This document shows, piece after piece, positions 11,690 through 21,592 of a stretch of 64,000 nt of DNA. How positions within the stretch are numbered: the first letter of the stretch is position 1; each line of letters begins with the position of its first letter. The DNA is from Phascolarctos cinereus (taxonomy: Eukaryota; Chordata; Mammalia; Diprotodontia; Phascolarctidae): NCBI RefSeq assembly GCF_002099425.1, contig NW_018343953.1, positions 14,203,501 through 14,267,500 of the forward strand. Direction: 5' to 3'. The notes beneath the pieces are model-generated. The model ran no database searches, was not told the origin of the DNA, and saw only the letters and a list, made by a program, of their open reading frames with translations. Both the position numbers and the translations under genes were made by a program.

Positions 11690-11935
11690 TCTATGTGATG
11701 GTTCTATAGTATAAAGGCCTTTTCAGGAAACCTTGGGTTCAAATCATACTTCAGAAATCGTCCAACTTCTTTCAGCCTATTTTCTCATCTGTAAAATGGG
11801 AGTACTAATGTCTGTAGCACTCACTTCACTGTGTGGTTGGAAGGGTCAAGTAGGATACTACACATAAGGTACTTTTTGCAAATTTTAGAGAACTATGTGG
11901 CTATCAGTAGTTACTGTTATTGTTATTTTTACTGA
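11690..11935 (+). mobile_element. MIR-type SINE
   Basis: 'gggttcaaatcat', 'ttttctcatctgtaaaatgg' and the 3' 'gctatcagtagttactg' end occur in MIR order. The copy is diverged. Confidence 0.65.
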
Positions 11936-12054
11936 GAATAATTAGTGATGGAAGAGGAGAGAAAAGACTGGAATGAATGATTGGAATATAGAGGTCTTAA
12001 GCATCATGCTTAATTTTTAATTACTAGTGCTATCACTGTTCTTCAGGATCACAG

Positions 12055-12620
12055 ATTGTTGGTGTTGTTTGTCCTTTGTTTTTAAAAAGGACCAGTGATG
12101 TCACAAGGTGGTGTCCTGACTTGCATGTGAATTGGATTTAAGTGAGGCAGAGTTGCACAAAGTCATCAGCCTCACTCTGTCATCCTTGGTCATTGAAGTC
12201 CAGTGGCAGGACAAAAGTCAGAACAACTGCAGATGGCCCAGGGCACAGTGGATGACCTTGATGTCTTCGATGCCCATCCAAGCTCTAAGTGTTCCACAGT
12301 GCCTGCTTTGGCTGCCTTCAGGGCCATCGGGACAAATTGTTCTCATCTGCCCATCCCACAGGGGGAAGTCTTCACATGCTTGCAGTAGACACTCCTCTAA
12401 CTCACTGACAGGTTTGTGGCTCTTCAGTTACCCTCAACCTAGTTTAGCCCATCTGCCAAGAGGGTTTACCAGGGTGTGGCTGCTGTGCATGCTACAGTTT
12501 GTTGGAGCCACAGGTAAGAGTTGAGTGCCAGGTGGACACCAAAGGTGGATGAACAGCCCTGAAAAGGGCTCAGCAAGCACTCACATAAGAGGTGCTAGTC
12601 CATTGTTAACACCCATACAC
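12055..12620 (-). mobile_element. Non-autonomous element sharing its 3' tail with the 18-kb LINE (longest copy)
   Basis: The plus strand begins with the complement of the tail ('gttgtttgtcctttg', 'ggaccagtgatgtcac'), then 'gaattggatttaagtgaggc', and continues about 350 bp further than the other copies, through 'ggtttaccagggtgtggctg'. The 130-codon plus-strand frame at 12132-12524 lies on the antisense side of this repeat and is not a gene. Confidence 0.7.
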
Positions 12621-12961
12621 CCCTCATGGATTGTAGTAAGATGGTGAATGGTCTAAATTTGGATGGTCTAGAGTAGACTACATTACAGATGGTATGGTCT
12701 ACTAAATGACTGTTGGCCAAATCTAAGTTCATAAAGGTTGTGAAAAATGTGGCTTTTTACTTACCTATATGGTTATCAATTAGTGTTAGATATTTGCTAG
12801 TATCTGGACTTAAGATATTCATAGCCCCTATTTGCCTCTTGCCATTTCATATGTCCAAATGGATGAACAAATTCTAGAAACACCAATAGATTAAATATAC
12901 TTTAAATAACTGCGTGACTGCCTAAAACTCGTGCCATGGCCAGTAAGACACGTTGGACATT
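12621..12961. other. No recognisable element
   Basis: No repeat or exon recognised. 'tggtctagagtagactac' and 'atggtatggtctactaaatg' give a weak local self-similarity. Confidence 0.3.
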
Positions 12962-13125
12962 TCATAAGATGATAGATTTCAAGCTAGAAGGGACCTCAGA
13001 GATCATCTAGTCCAATCCCTTCATAACACAGGATGAAGAAACTACAGCCCAGAGAGATTGTGACTTGCTCAATGTCATACAAGTAAAATGGCAAACTGGG
13101 ACTGACTCCAAATCCAGCAATCTTT
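12962..13125 (-). mobile_element. MIR-type SINE fragment
   Basis: On the plus strand, 'ctagaagggacctcagagat', 'catctagtccaatccc', 'gaaactacagcccagagaga' and 'tgacttgctcaatgtcatac' are the standard complement order of a MIR-class repeat. Confidence 0.65.
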
Positions 13126-13469
13126 TCACATTTGAGAGTATGAACAGCTTTGTATTAGTTTATGACCTTTACATTTTTGCAAATGCCTTTCGTCTGACCC
13201 TCTTCAGTTGTACCAAGATGTTAAATAAATCAGATGAGATCCAAAAACCAGTTTAATCTCATTCATTCATAAGCTAAATAAACTGAGGCATAAAGATCCC
13301 ACTCATGAAGAAAAAATAATGGCAAAGCTAAGACTTTGCCAGAATAGTTTCTCCCTACATGTGAAACTTTGAAACATCTTCTTAAAGAAAAGTACTGTAT
13401 CTTCTTTTCTGAAAATTTTAGTGAAAGATTTTTTTCCCCTTAGAATTCTTTGGTGACAACTCTTTCAAG
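13126..13469. other. No recognisable element
   Basis: AT-rich single-copy-looking sequence. The 63-codon frame entering from the MIR at 13065 has no family resemblance. Confidence 0.3.
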
Positions 13470-13830
13470 TCAAGTCAATAAATATTGATTAAGTGCCCAC
13501 TATGTTTGTTCCAGGCACTGTATTAAGCTCTCAGAATACAAAGAAAAGGAAGAAAAAAGTCCTTACTCTCAAGGAGCTCATGGTCAAATGGGAGAGACAA
13601 GTCACTAGCAATTGTGCACAAATAAGGTTACATACATATACACATGCATATATACATATACGAACATATACATATATATGATAATGATATATATCATATA
13701 TATACATATATGATAAATTGGAGATAATCTCATAGGGAAAGCACTGGCATTATGAGGAACTAGAAAGGGATTCTTGCAGAAGTTGGCCTTTAGCTGAGAT
13801 TTGAAGGAAGCCTACTATTTGTAGGAGGTA
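13470..13830 (-). mobile_element. L2 LINE 3' end with internal TA microsatellite
   Basis: The complement of the L2 3' terminus is clear: 'caataaatattgattaagtg', 'ccaggcactgtattaagctc', 'ctcaaggagctcatgg'. A (TA/CATA)-rich insert occupies about 13630-13712, after which L2 resumes ('gggattcttgcagaag', 'gagatttgaaggaagcc'). Confidence 0.8.
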
Positions 13831-13956
13831 GCCCACTTTTCCAAATATCATAATCATCAGAATTCACTTTACTATAGCTCTTTAGAGCTTATAAAGATTA
13901 CAAAGATTCCTCACAGCAACCCTATAAGGTAGCATTATTATCACCACTTAATAGAT

Positions 13957-13970
13957 AAAGAAACAGTGTC
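13957..13970. repeat. Target site duplication, left (LINE in MIR)
   Basis: 'aaagaaacagtgtc' here and 'aaagaaacaatgtc' at 14230-14243 differ at one base. Confidence 0.75.
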
Positions 13971-14229
13971 TGATATATAGAAGTATGTATAGAATGATCT
14001 TACATACACACATATTTGTGTCTAATGGTAGCCATCTCTAGGGTGGAGGAGGGAGAGAAGAAAAAAAAAGTTACGTGATAACTTTATTATGTATTTAAAA
14101 GGAATAGCAAGTTGCATATAATAGATTTGCAGTTTCATGTGTAATCATCTTTTTTTTCCATTTTATTATGTTATGGAAGTACTTGTTTTATTTCTTACAT
14201 TCAGAATAACATAAATAAAATAAAATGAA
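13971..14229 (+). mobile_element. LINE (L1-like) 3' UTR fragment nested in MIR
   Basis: 'ggtagccatctctagggtgg', 'agcaagttgcatataat' and 'tagatttgcagtttcatgtg' then an A-rich tail with AATAAA: this matches a common marsupial L1-type 3' UTR. It is severely 5'-truncated and flanked by 14-base near-duplicates. Confidence 0.65.
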
Positions 14230-14243
14230 AAAGAAACAATGTC
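14230..14243. repeat. Target site duplication, right (LINE in MIR)
   Basis: Partner of 13957-13970 with one mismatch. The A-run start overlaps the LINE tail. Confidence 0.75.
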
Positions 14244-14374
14244 AAAGAGTTGAAGCAATTTGCTCACTGCCAGGTAGTATGCAAGTAACTGAGGTGGGTA
14301 GCACTCAAACCTATAGCTTCTGACCCCACGTCCAGAACTTTTTCCATTCCACTACATGGTATTCATTAAAAGTA

Positions 14375-14410
14375 GATGATGATGATGACAAAGATGATGA
14401 TGATGACAAC
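14375..14410. repeat. Short (GAT)n tract
   Basis: Two runs of 'gatgatgatgatgac' separated by 'aaa'. Confidence 0.8.
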
Positions 14411-14542
14411 CAGACTAAACAGGTTATTTGCTTAGAGGATATCTTAGTGGACTTTTACATTCAAGCTCTGCTACTTACCACCTGAGTTGTCTTGTGTAAG
14501 ACATTTCATGTTTCTTATCTTCTTAAAAGGGTTAGGTTAGAT

Positions 14543-14735
14543 CAGTGGTTCTCATAGTTAAATCCTTTCAGGGAGTCAGTAAATCAAAACTATTTTCATA
14601 ATAGTACTAATACATTTTAATTTCTAATACAATAAACATCAATGGATCTAACCCACATAAATAAAAGCTCTTTGGGGTCCTCAATAAAATTTTTAAGAGT
14701 AAAAAGGGCTCCTGAGACAAAAAAAAATTAAGACC
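14543..14735. mobile_element. hAT-type DNA transposon remnant
   Basis: It starts 'cagtggttctcatagttaaa', a CAGNGGTTCTC-type hAT (Charlie group) terminus. The far end, 'gggctcctgagac' then 'aaaaattaag', resembles a decayed inverted counterpart. Internal words 'caaaactattttcataatag' and 'agctctttggggtcctcaat' match an internally deleted, non-coding hAT family that I know from other mammals. No transposase is present. Confidence 0.6.
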
Positions 14736-14752
14736 TAATGAACTAGAACATT

Positions 14753-14943
14753 AAAGGTTCTTAGCCCTTTTGGGTTATATGATAAAAGCTTCAGACCTCT
14801 TCCCCCCCCCAAAAAAAAAACCGTTTATAAACACATAAAATAAAATACATTGGAATCCACAGGAAACTAACTACATTGAAATATGGCCAGCAGAATATTT
14901 TTTTAAACCCAAGTTCACAGACCTCAAGTTAAGAATCCCTGGA
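14753..14943. mobile_element. Second hAT-type DNA transposon remnant, adjacent
   Basis: It runs from 'aaaggttcttagcccttttg' to 'cctcaagttaagaatccctg', which are inverted 'ggttcttaac'-type termini. Internal words 'acattggaatccacaggaaa' and 'agaatatttttttaaaccc' match a short non-autonomous hAT family. The element at 40448-40567 appears to be the same family on the other strand. Confidence 0.6.
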
Positions 14944-15794
14944 CTAGAGAGATGGTCTCTAAAACCCCACCCAACTTTAAATCCTGTCCTCCAAGCTTTG
15001 AAAAACTGTGAGGTCTGGCAATTTTTTATCCCTTCCCCCCACTTCAAAATCAGCCTAATAATGGTGATTCATCATCTTACTATTCCTATACAGTATAATT
15101 TCTAAAAAATGTTTATATAATACATTGAAGCCTTGTTATGGTAGTATCAAGTCTAGTGTGGGATTCAGGATAAGTTGGTCTTTCTTGGATCCCCTCAAAG
15201 GAGGCTTTTTGCTAAAAATAGCATAGTGTCCTCTACTCTAAGATTATTTAACTGATAACATTATCTCATGACATGGATGATCAAGGCTTCTCTGCTATTA
15301 TTTGAAAATATGAAATGCTACATTAATTACTGACATTATTTATTATTTGAGTCATATCACATTATAGGTAGACATAGTATAATCTGTTTCTGTGTTCTGA
15401 AAGACTCTTATCATGATAAACTCCCCTTTCACCCATTGCCACCTACTGATTCAGAAAGATTTTACAGGTCAATCTCTGGATCATGAAGAGCCCATTGTTT
15501 CCTGCACTAATGCCATATTGGAATGTGAAAGAACACTAGGTCTTTGGTGTGCTGCATTCTGCTGGGACCCTTCCAACTCCGACTCATTAGATACACCCCC
15601 GAGTCTGAGAACACCATGATGTCATATGTCACAGCATGAAGCAATTGTGGCAGGCCTAGGCAAAGTGTGATGGAGGGTGTGTGATACTTTGGGAAATAGT
15701 TATTGTATTGCTTAAAGTATTACTCCCATCATCTTACAGGTAAAATTCCTTCCGTGAAATGAAATGTTAGTCTTCCAGGCACAGATGCCTAGGA
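14944..15794. other. No gene; single-copy-looking block
   Basis: No recognisable repeat. A 68-codon frame at 15413-15619 has no known family features. Confidence 0.4.
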
Positions 15795-15928
15795 CCAAAG
15801 GCAGAAGAGCAATAGAATGATTACTCTCCTATATGACCTTGGGCAAGTCACTTAATCTTTTTTTTGTTGTTGTTTTCAATTCCTTCCTTGTAAAATGTTG
15901 TGACGGCTAAAGGAGTCGATGTATGTGA

Positions 15929-15945
15929 AGAACAAAGTAAATCTT
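15929..15945. repeat. 17-bp target site duplication, left (L1)
   Basis: 'agaacaaagtaaatctt' is identical at 16746-16762. Confidence 0.95.
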
Positions 15946-16745
15946 TTTTTTTTTGTCCGATGATCTTTTTTCTATTTTATTAATTTATTTTGATTTATCA
16001 ACAATCACTTCCATATGCTTTTGAGTTGAAAATTTTTCTCCCCCTTCCTCCCCCCCCACCCTCCCCCAAGATGGTGCACAATCTGATATAGGCTTTACCT
16101 TTACATTCATATTAAACATATTTTCACATCAGTGAAGTTGTAAGTAAAAATTAAAACCAATAGGAGGAACCATCAGAAAGATGAAACAAAACTCAACAAA
16201 AGGTAAAAATAAGTGATAGCGATTTGACTTCCATAGCTCTTTCTTTGGATGTGGACAGCATTTTCCATCCCGAGGCCTCTGGAGATGTCTTAGATCCTTG
16301 TAATGCTGAGAAGGGTTCAGTTTAACAATATTAGTCATTGCATAACGTGGCTGTTATTGTGTACAAAGTCCTCTTGGTTCTGCTCACTTCACTCAGCATC
16401 AGACCATATAAGTCTTTCCAGGTTTTTCTGAAGTCAGCCTGTTCATCATTTCTTACAGCACAATAGTATTCTATTACATTCATATACCACAACTTGCTCA
16501 GCCATTCCCCAATTGATGGGTATCCTCTCAATTTCCCATTCTTTGCCGCCACAAAAAGAGCTGCTATGAATATTCTTGTACATGTGGATCCTTTTCCCAT
16601 TTGTTTGATCTCTTTAGGATGTAGCCCTAGGAGTGCTATTGCTGGATCAAAGGGTATGCACATTTTTGTAGCCCTTTGGGCATAGTTCCAAATTGTTCTC
16701 TAAAATGGTTGGATCATTTCACAACTCCACCAACAATGTATTAGT
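15946..16745 (-). mobile_element. 5'-truncated L1 LINE: ORF2 C-terminus and 3' UTR
   Basis: The minus-strand frame 16331-16663 (110 codons) reads 'PSIGEWLSKLWYMNVIEYY' and 'LSEVSRTKRTLYTITA', the L1 ORF2 C-terminal end. The 3' UTR follows down to the poly-A end (T run at 15945-15955). The open frame and good consensus match suggest the youngest L1 in the window. Flanking 17-bp perfect duplications confirm target-primed insertion. Confidence 0.9.
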
Positions 16746-16762
16746 AGAACAAAGTAAATCTT
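16746..16762. repeat. 17-bp target site duplication, right (L1)
   Basis: Exact copy of 15929-15945, bounding the L1 insertion. Confidence 0.95.
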
Positions 16763-16805
16763 AAAGCTTTATATAAATGTTATCCAGTAGGAATCTCTAT
16801 TCTAA

Positions 16806-17120
16806 CATATTCAAGCAAGGAGGCTTTCAGCCTGTTTGAAGACCTGTAGGGATAAACTGTACTCTATTGAGGCTACTCATTCTATTTTGAAATGGTTTTC
16901 TTTCTATTTAGCTTAAATCTGTCTCTCTTTTCCATTCATTGCTCTTGTCAACGTCTTTTAAAGCTAAGCAGAACAAATCTAATCCCTTTTCATTGAGATA
17001 GCCCTTCTAACACTCAGAGACATCTGTCATGGCCCTTCTGAGTCTTCTCTAGGATAACATTTTCATTTTCTTTAGAAGGTCTTCAGATGGTAAGAACTCA
17101 AGGCCCTTCACTGACCTTTA
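16806..17120 (-). mobile_element. L3/CR1 LINE 3' fragment
   Basis: On the plus strand, 'aagcagaacaaatctaatcc', 'catggcccttctgagtcttc' and 'aactcaaggcccttcactga' are the complement of CR1/L3 3' coding sequence. Confidence 0.75.
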
Positions 17121-17149
17121 AGAAATCAGTCTTTCCGAAACTATGGTGC

Positions 17150-17312
17150 TCTATACTTTGGAACTCCACCAATGCATATTGGCAGCTGCTGTACAGTTAA
17201 TAGTCACACAGAGTTGTCTGAGGCATTGGGAAGTTAAGTGACTGGCCAAGGATCACAAAACTACTATGTGTTGAAAATGAAATGCGAACCCAGTTTTGTA
17301 CTTGTAAGGTTG
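17150..17312 (-). mobile_element. SINE (same type as 5805-5998)
   Basis: 'accaatgcatattggcagct', 'gagttgtctgaggcattggg' and 'aagttaagtgactggccaag' follow the same order as the SINE at 5805-5998. Confidence 0.6.
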
Positions 17313-17480
17313 ACTTTTTTAACCCAAGACTTTAAATTGATCCCTCCTAAATTTTGTCTTAGTAGATCTGGTCCAATAGCCTTACTTATTTGGATTTTTT
17401 ATTAATGTGATAGTCAGGTGGTTGGATTACATTACCTCTAAGTTTCCTTCTAACTTGAATATGGTCATCCTGTGAAGTTA
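17313..17480 (-). mobile_element. L3/CR1 LINE fragment (probable)
   Basis: 'aacccaagactttaaattga' and 'ccctcctaaattttgtctta' followed by 'ctggtccaatagcc' resemble the next upstream block of CR1/L3, perhaps the same copy as 16806-17120 split by the SINE between. Confidence 0.5.
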
Positions 17481-17699
17481 AGGAGTGAATGTTCCCTTGT
17501 ATGATACTTAAAATGCATAGGTGCTGTTGAAACATCAAATTAAAGATTATTTTCTAGACAAAGGAATGAATATCAGAAATAATACTTCAATGATTAAAAT
17601 ATTCTTTATATAATGTGACTCTTTTAAAAACACTCTTATGAAAAAAAGAAAACATTGTCCATGAGCCAGTCTGGCCTGAAAATATACCACAAGAGAGAG

Positions 17700-17890
17700 G
17701 TATATATGAGACAGAGTGTAAAAGCTGGAAGAGTCCTTAGTAACCACTTCATCCAACCCTCTTATTTTATATATGAGGAAACTGAGGATCAAGCAATTAA
17801 AGTGGCTTTACCCAAGATTACTCAGCTATTTAGTGGCAGAGTCAGGATTAGGATGCAGTCCTCCTGGCTTCTAGTTAAGGGCTCTTGACA
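17700..17890 (-). mobile_element. MIR-type SINE
   Basis: 'tatatgaggaaactgaggat', 'gattactcagctatttagtg' and 'gcagagtcaggattagga' are the complement of a MIR-class repeat. Confidence 0.7.
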
Positions 17891-18004
17891 ACTTCCCATG
17901 TCACCTTCTATCCCTATGCATTCTTAGCCATACTACTTGTGGGCATGGAGTGTTCAGTTCCGAGTTTCTTATGGTTTTCCATTTATACTTGAACAGGAAC
18001 CTCC

Positions 18005-18738
18005 AGGGATGTACACATGGATGATAAGATTGATGTAGGTATTGCCAGAGCTGGAACAGTGTTTGGGAGGCTCCAAAGGGAAGTGTGGGAGAGAAGTGTT
18101 AGGCTGCCTACTGAACTGAAGGTTGTTGTGATGACTTCATTGCTGTATGCCTAAACCTGGACAATCTACCAGTGGCATGCCAGGAAACTGAATTGCTCCC
18201 ATTTGAAATGTCTTGGGAAGATTCTGAAGATCACCTGCAAGATAAGGTACTGGACATTGAGGTCCTTTCTTTAGCTAAACTGCCAAGCATACAAACTCTA
18301 TAACAGAGAGTGCAACTCTGATGGGCTGGTCATGTTCAAATGCCAAATGTACGTTTGCCTAAAAGATATTTTACAGATAACTCATGTAGGGCAGATGCTC
18401 AAATGGTGGTTAGAAGAAGCAGTACAAAGACACTCAAAGATTCTCTGAAGAACTTTGGAATCAATTGTGAGACATGGGAGATACTGGCAAAGGACTGCTC
18501 AGCATGGCATACCTGCATCTAAGAAGGTGCTTTGCTCTATGAGTGAAGCAGAATTGCAGTAGCTAAAAAAAATGTGAGGTGCACACATTTAGAGACATCT
18601 CTACTACAAATGTTCATATGGATTATTCATGCCCAACCTGTGGTAGAACCTTCGAGCTCATATTGGTCTGATCAGCCACAGTTGGACACATTGTACTTTG
18701 ACTCCAAGATGATGATGTCATTTTGGTCAACAATCAAC
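18005..18738 (+). mobile_element. LINE of uncertain clade, ORF C-terminus with zinc-finger-like end
   Basis: Translation in shifting frames gives 'VVVMTSLLYA.TW', 'HARKLN', 'MPNVRLPKRYF' (open from 18340), 'TLKDSLKNFGINCETWE' and 'AKDCSAWH', the layout of an endonuclease/reverse-transcriptase C-terminal region found in several animal LINEs. Near 18630-18700 the reading CPTC followed about a dozen residues later by HSWTH forms a C2H2-like finger. The element ends in 'gatgatgtcattttggtc'. It is 5'-truncated and has several stops and frame shifts. It is not L1, L2 or CR1. An RTE-related clade is possible but unproved. Confidence 0.75.
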
Positions 18739-18749
18739 CAATATTAAGA

Positions 18750-18925
18750 GTAGAAGTGATTTGGAATCAGCTTAATTGGGTTCATATTCATGATCCAGTG
18801 CCATATGATCTCAGACAAGTCATTCTTATGTCTCTGGGCCTCAGTTTTATTATCTGTAAAAAGAAAGTGTTGATCACTCTAGATTATCTTCAAGGTCCAT
18901 ATCAGTTCTAGGTATATGATGCTAG
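18750..18925 (+). mobile_element. MIR-type SINE
   Basis: 'gggcctcagttttattatct' followed by 'gtaaaaagaaagtgttgatc' and 'caaggtccatatcag' fit the 3' half of a MIR-type element, immediately after the LINE end. Confidence 0.6.
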
Positions 18926-20673
18926 GGCCCTTCAGCTTGGTCCTTTATAACATTGCTGTGGGTCAGATTTGCCTCCTCTGTGACTCTCTAATTGACACCC
19001 TACTCTTCCTCTGCATATTGTTGCTTCTTTGTTTTCTTTTACCCAAGAAGGCAATAAGTTGACGACATGGAGCATTATGGAATTTCTCAGGTCATAGCAA
19101 TTCCTGTTTTTTTTCTTTTAGTCCCAGCTGTTACTATTCCCTTCTTATGAATTAACTCAGAGAGCTCTAAAACCTTCAGAGGAGAACCCCTTGCTGATGT
19201 GAGACAGATAGGTCTCTTCATCCTAACCAAACACGTCTTTCTGTTCTTTTCTAATTGCCTCATGACATTTTCCAGAAAAGCCATTGGCTTTCAATATCTT
19301 GCCATCAACTTCCTTTCCTCCTCAGATACATTTATCAGTTAACAAACATTCATTGAGTGAGTAGTCTGAAGCTATGTTCGAGGCCCTGCGGGAGATTCAA
19401 AGAAAAATAAGATAAGTTTTATAATTAAGAGGATGATTAGATTGTTCTTTCATGGACCCTATTCTGAATTTCTCAAACAAGGTTAATCATCAGCAAAGAC
19501 CATAACATGACTCGTATCTACTTTTCCAGTCTTATTTCAGATTATTTCCCTTCATGTCTTTGTCATTCTAGTCAAAATGGCCTGTTAACATGATATTTCA
19601 ACTCCAGCTCCCATGTCCTTGAACTAGTGATCATTGATGCCTGAATGTATTCCCTTCTCACCTAAAGTGAATAAATATAAATGAAAAAACATTTACTTCT
19701 TATGTGCTAAGTGTTGTGGATATGAATGTAATGGGGGGCTAGTCAGTAAGTCCATTCCTTATGAGCCTGTGCTGAATGCATCTGTGGGCCCTGCTGATGC
19801 GATTTCTTCTGTAGAAGAGGTGGGGGAGTCTTCCCTGGAGAACTGTGGTGACATGTAATAGAAGTGTTTTTGAGAGGCTTCAGAGAATGCATTGGCATTA
19901 GCATGTGGTGGATTGATGGAAGCCTCACGGACTGACTGCAGGGGCAGAACCAGAGCTGATGCTACCTTCAAAAGGCCTTAGCCATTCTTTCTCTTGGTTG
20001 AACTTGTTTGCAGATGGGATCCATTGAGAGTCAGTCACATAAAGGGAGAGGTCTTGGGTCCTTTCCTTCTGAGACCAACATAAATGTGTATGTGTGTGTG
20101 TATACACACACATATTATACACACACACACATACATATATGACCAACATGAACATGTGGCTCTGACCTTGTGAATTTTGAAATGTCAGGAAATCAAGTTA
20201 ATCAGTTAGGGAATCAAGCCATTCCAGCTAGTGTAGTGAGCCCAGCACCAATGGATGAAGGACTGAGAAACAACCTTCAAGACAAAGCCCAGCAGTGGCT
20301 GAGATGAGAACTCATCTAACAGTGATGCCACAATCAGCCTTCAACTCTGTGGGATAAATGCTGTGTAAGAAGTCTGAGTCTATTCTCCCCAGAGACTAAA
20401 GTGGTACTGAGAAGAGTATACCTCAGAAGTGTTAAGGGAAATTTTGTACTTCTGTTCTTGCTAGGTCTTTGAAGCAAATATTCCTTTGTAAAGACTAATT
20501 GATGTTTAGTAGTTTGATAGTACTGGATACCTCGCCACTGGCACCACATAGTGAGAGGACCATTTTGAGAACTGAGTTTGAGCTGATGGTGTTAGCCAAG
20601 ATACCCTAAAGGGTACCACTAAACTCCTGAGGGGGAAATGTAGCTGTGTGGCTCTGAATTAGTGGGTCAGGAA
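18926..20673. other. No gene; single-copy-looking block with a TG/CA tract
   Basis: About 1.7 kb with no recognised element apart from the tract at 20085-20140 and a faint L2-like word at 19335-19390 ('caaacattcattgagtgag'). Short minus-strand frames at 19743-20155 look like chance. Confidence 0.4.
20085..20140. repeat. (TG)n/(AC)n microsatellite
   Basis: Alternating TG then AC runs with TATA interruptions. Confidence 0.85.
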
Positions 20674-20870
20674 ATGTTGTTGTTGTTTGTCCTTCATTCT
20701 AGAAGAGAACCTTGACATCGGGGAGGAGTTGGCACAAGATGCAAGTGAGTTGGATTTAAGTGAGGGAGGGCTGTGAAAAGTCACTTCACTTTCTCTTCTG
20801 GACCCATCTCTTCTGGACCCAGTGGCAAGATAAAGATCAGGAGGACTGGAGATGGCTCTGGATACAGAAA
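20674..20870 (-). mobile_element. Non-autonomous element sharing its 3' tail with the 18-kb LINE
   Basis: It opens on the plus strand with 'gttgttgtttgtccttcatt' and 'agaagagaaccttgacatcg', then 'gagttggatttaagtgaggg' and 'cccagtggcaagataaagat'. It is a variant of the element at 12055-12620. Confidence 0.7.
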
Positions 20871-21344
20871 ATACATGCTGTATAGCAAATGTAAAAGCAA
20901 AGACAATCCCTGCCCTGAATGTGATAAGCTTCCATTCTAACATGGAAAACTACCTACATGAGGGTATAGTAATCCAGAAAAGGCACTTTAATCTAGAAAG
21001 CTACAGAGATGATGAGTGAGTACCTAGTGGAATAAATTGACATATTTCCATCCAGAAAATATGATAGAGCTGATTTGATCATGGTTCATGATTCCAGTTT
21101 TGGAGAGGGGAAGGGAAGCATACACAAGCTTCAGAGAGGTTGCTGGAGAGAAGGTTGGAAAGGACAGGAGAAAGTGAAGTGAGGCACAGTTGAAGCTTTC
21201 CTGAAATGGGCCTCCTGGAGAGGCAATCACCTATCTGGAGAGTTCGGCTTCAGTGTGGAGTTCCTCCAGGACATGGTCTCTGCTGTGGGAGGGGAGGCTG
21301 TGGAACAGGTGGTGGGAGAGGATGGAGCTTCTCTAGCTAGTTTA
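20871..21344. other. No gene; possible short L2 remnant
   Basis: 'agacaatccctgccctgaat' and 'ataagcttccattctaacat' near 20905-20945 look like the complement of the L2 3' UTR. The rest is purine-rich and unassigned. Confidence 0.4.
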
Positions 21345-21592
21345 GGTGCCACCATCTTCATGAGATCTTTCCTATTCCCCACAGTTGTCAGTGCTAACTC
21401 TCTCTCAAAATCGTCTCATTTCACTTTGTATATAGTTTGTATTAACTCATCTGTGTACATTTTGGATCTCTTTAGTAGAATGTTGTACCTCAAGGGCAGG
21501 GACTATTTTTTATCTTTGCATTCCTAGCTTCTATTATGGTGCCTTGACCTTGGCATGGTGCTCAATAAATGTTTGTTGAGTTGAATGCAACC
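21345..21592 (+). mobile_element. L2 LINE 3' end
   Basis: 'cctcaagggcagggactatt', 'tatctttgcattcctagctt' and 'gctcaataaatgtttgttga' are the classic L2 3' terminus. Confidence 0.85.

Larger units (their letters stand above)
13857..14352 (-). mobile_element. MIR-type SINE split by a LINE fragment
   Basis: The left part (13857-13956) has 'tagctctttagagcttataa' and 'cagcaaccctataaggtag'. The right part (14244-14352) has 'gcaatttgctcactgccagg' and 'ttttccattccactaca'. Together they make one MIR-type copy interrupted at 13957-14243. Confidence 0.65.
15795..16805 (+). mobile_element. MIR-like SINE split by an L1 insertion
   Basis: The left part (15795-15928) contains 'tgaccttgggcaagtcactt' and 'ccttgtaaaatgttgtgacg'. 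The right part (16763-16805) is the expected 3' end ('aaagctttatataaatgtta'). The two halves join cleanly when the L1 and one copy of the 17-bp duplication are set aside. Confidence 0.75.

Noticed and set aside
12132-12524. 130-codon plus-strand frame
   Set aside because: It lies antisense on a dispersed non-autonomous element whose other copies do not keep the frame.
14742-14950. 8-bp target duplication for the second hAT element ('actagaac' against 'actagaga')
   Set aside because: Two mismatches in eight bases and a 3-base offset from the terminus; not convincing.
19743-20155. Overlapping minus-strand frames resembling a serine/proline-rich protein
   Set aside because: They are in different frames, no family match is recognised, and one runs through a TG/CA tract.
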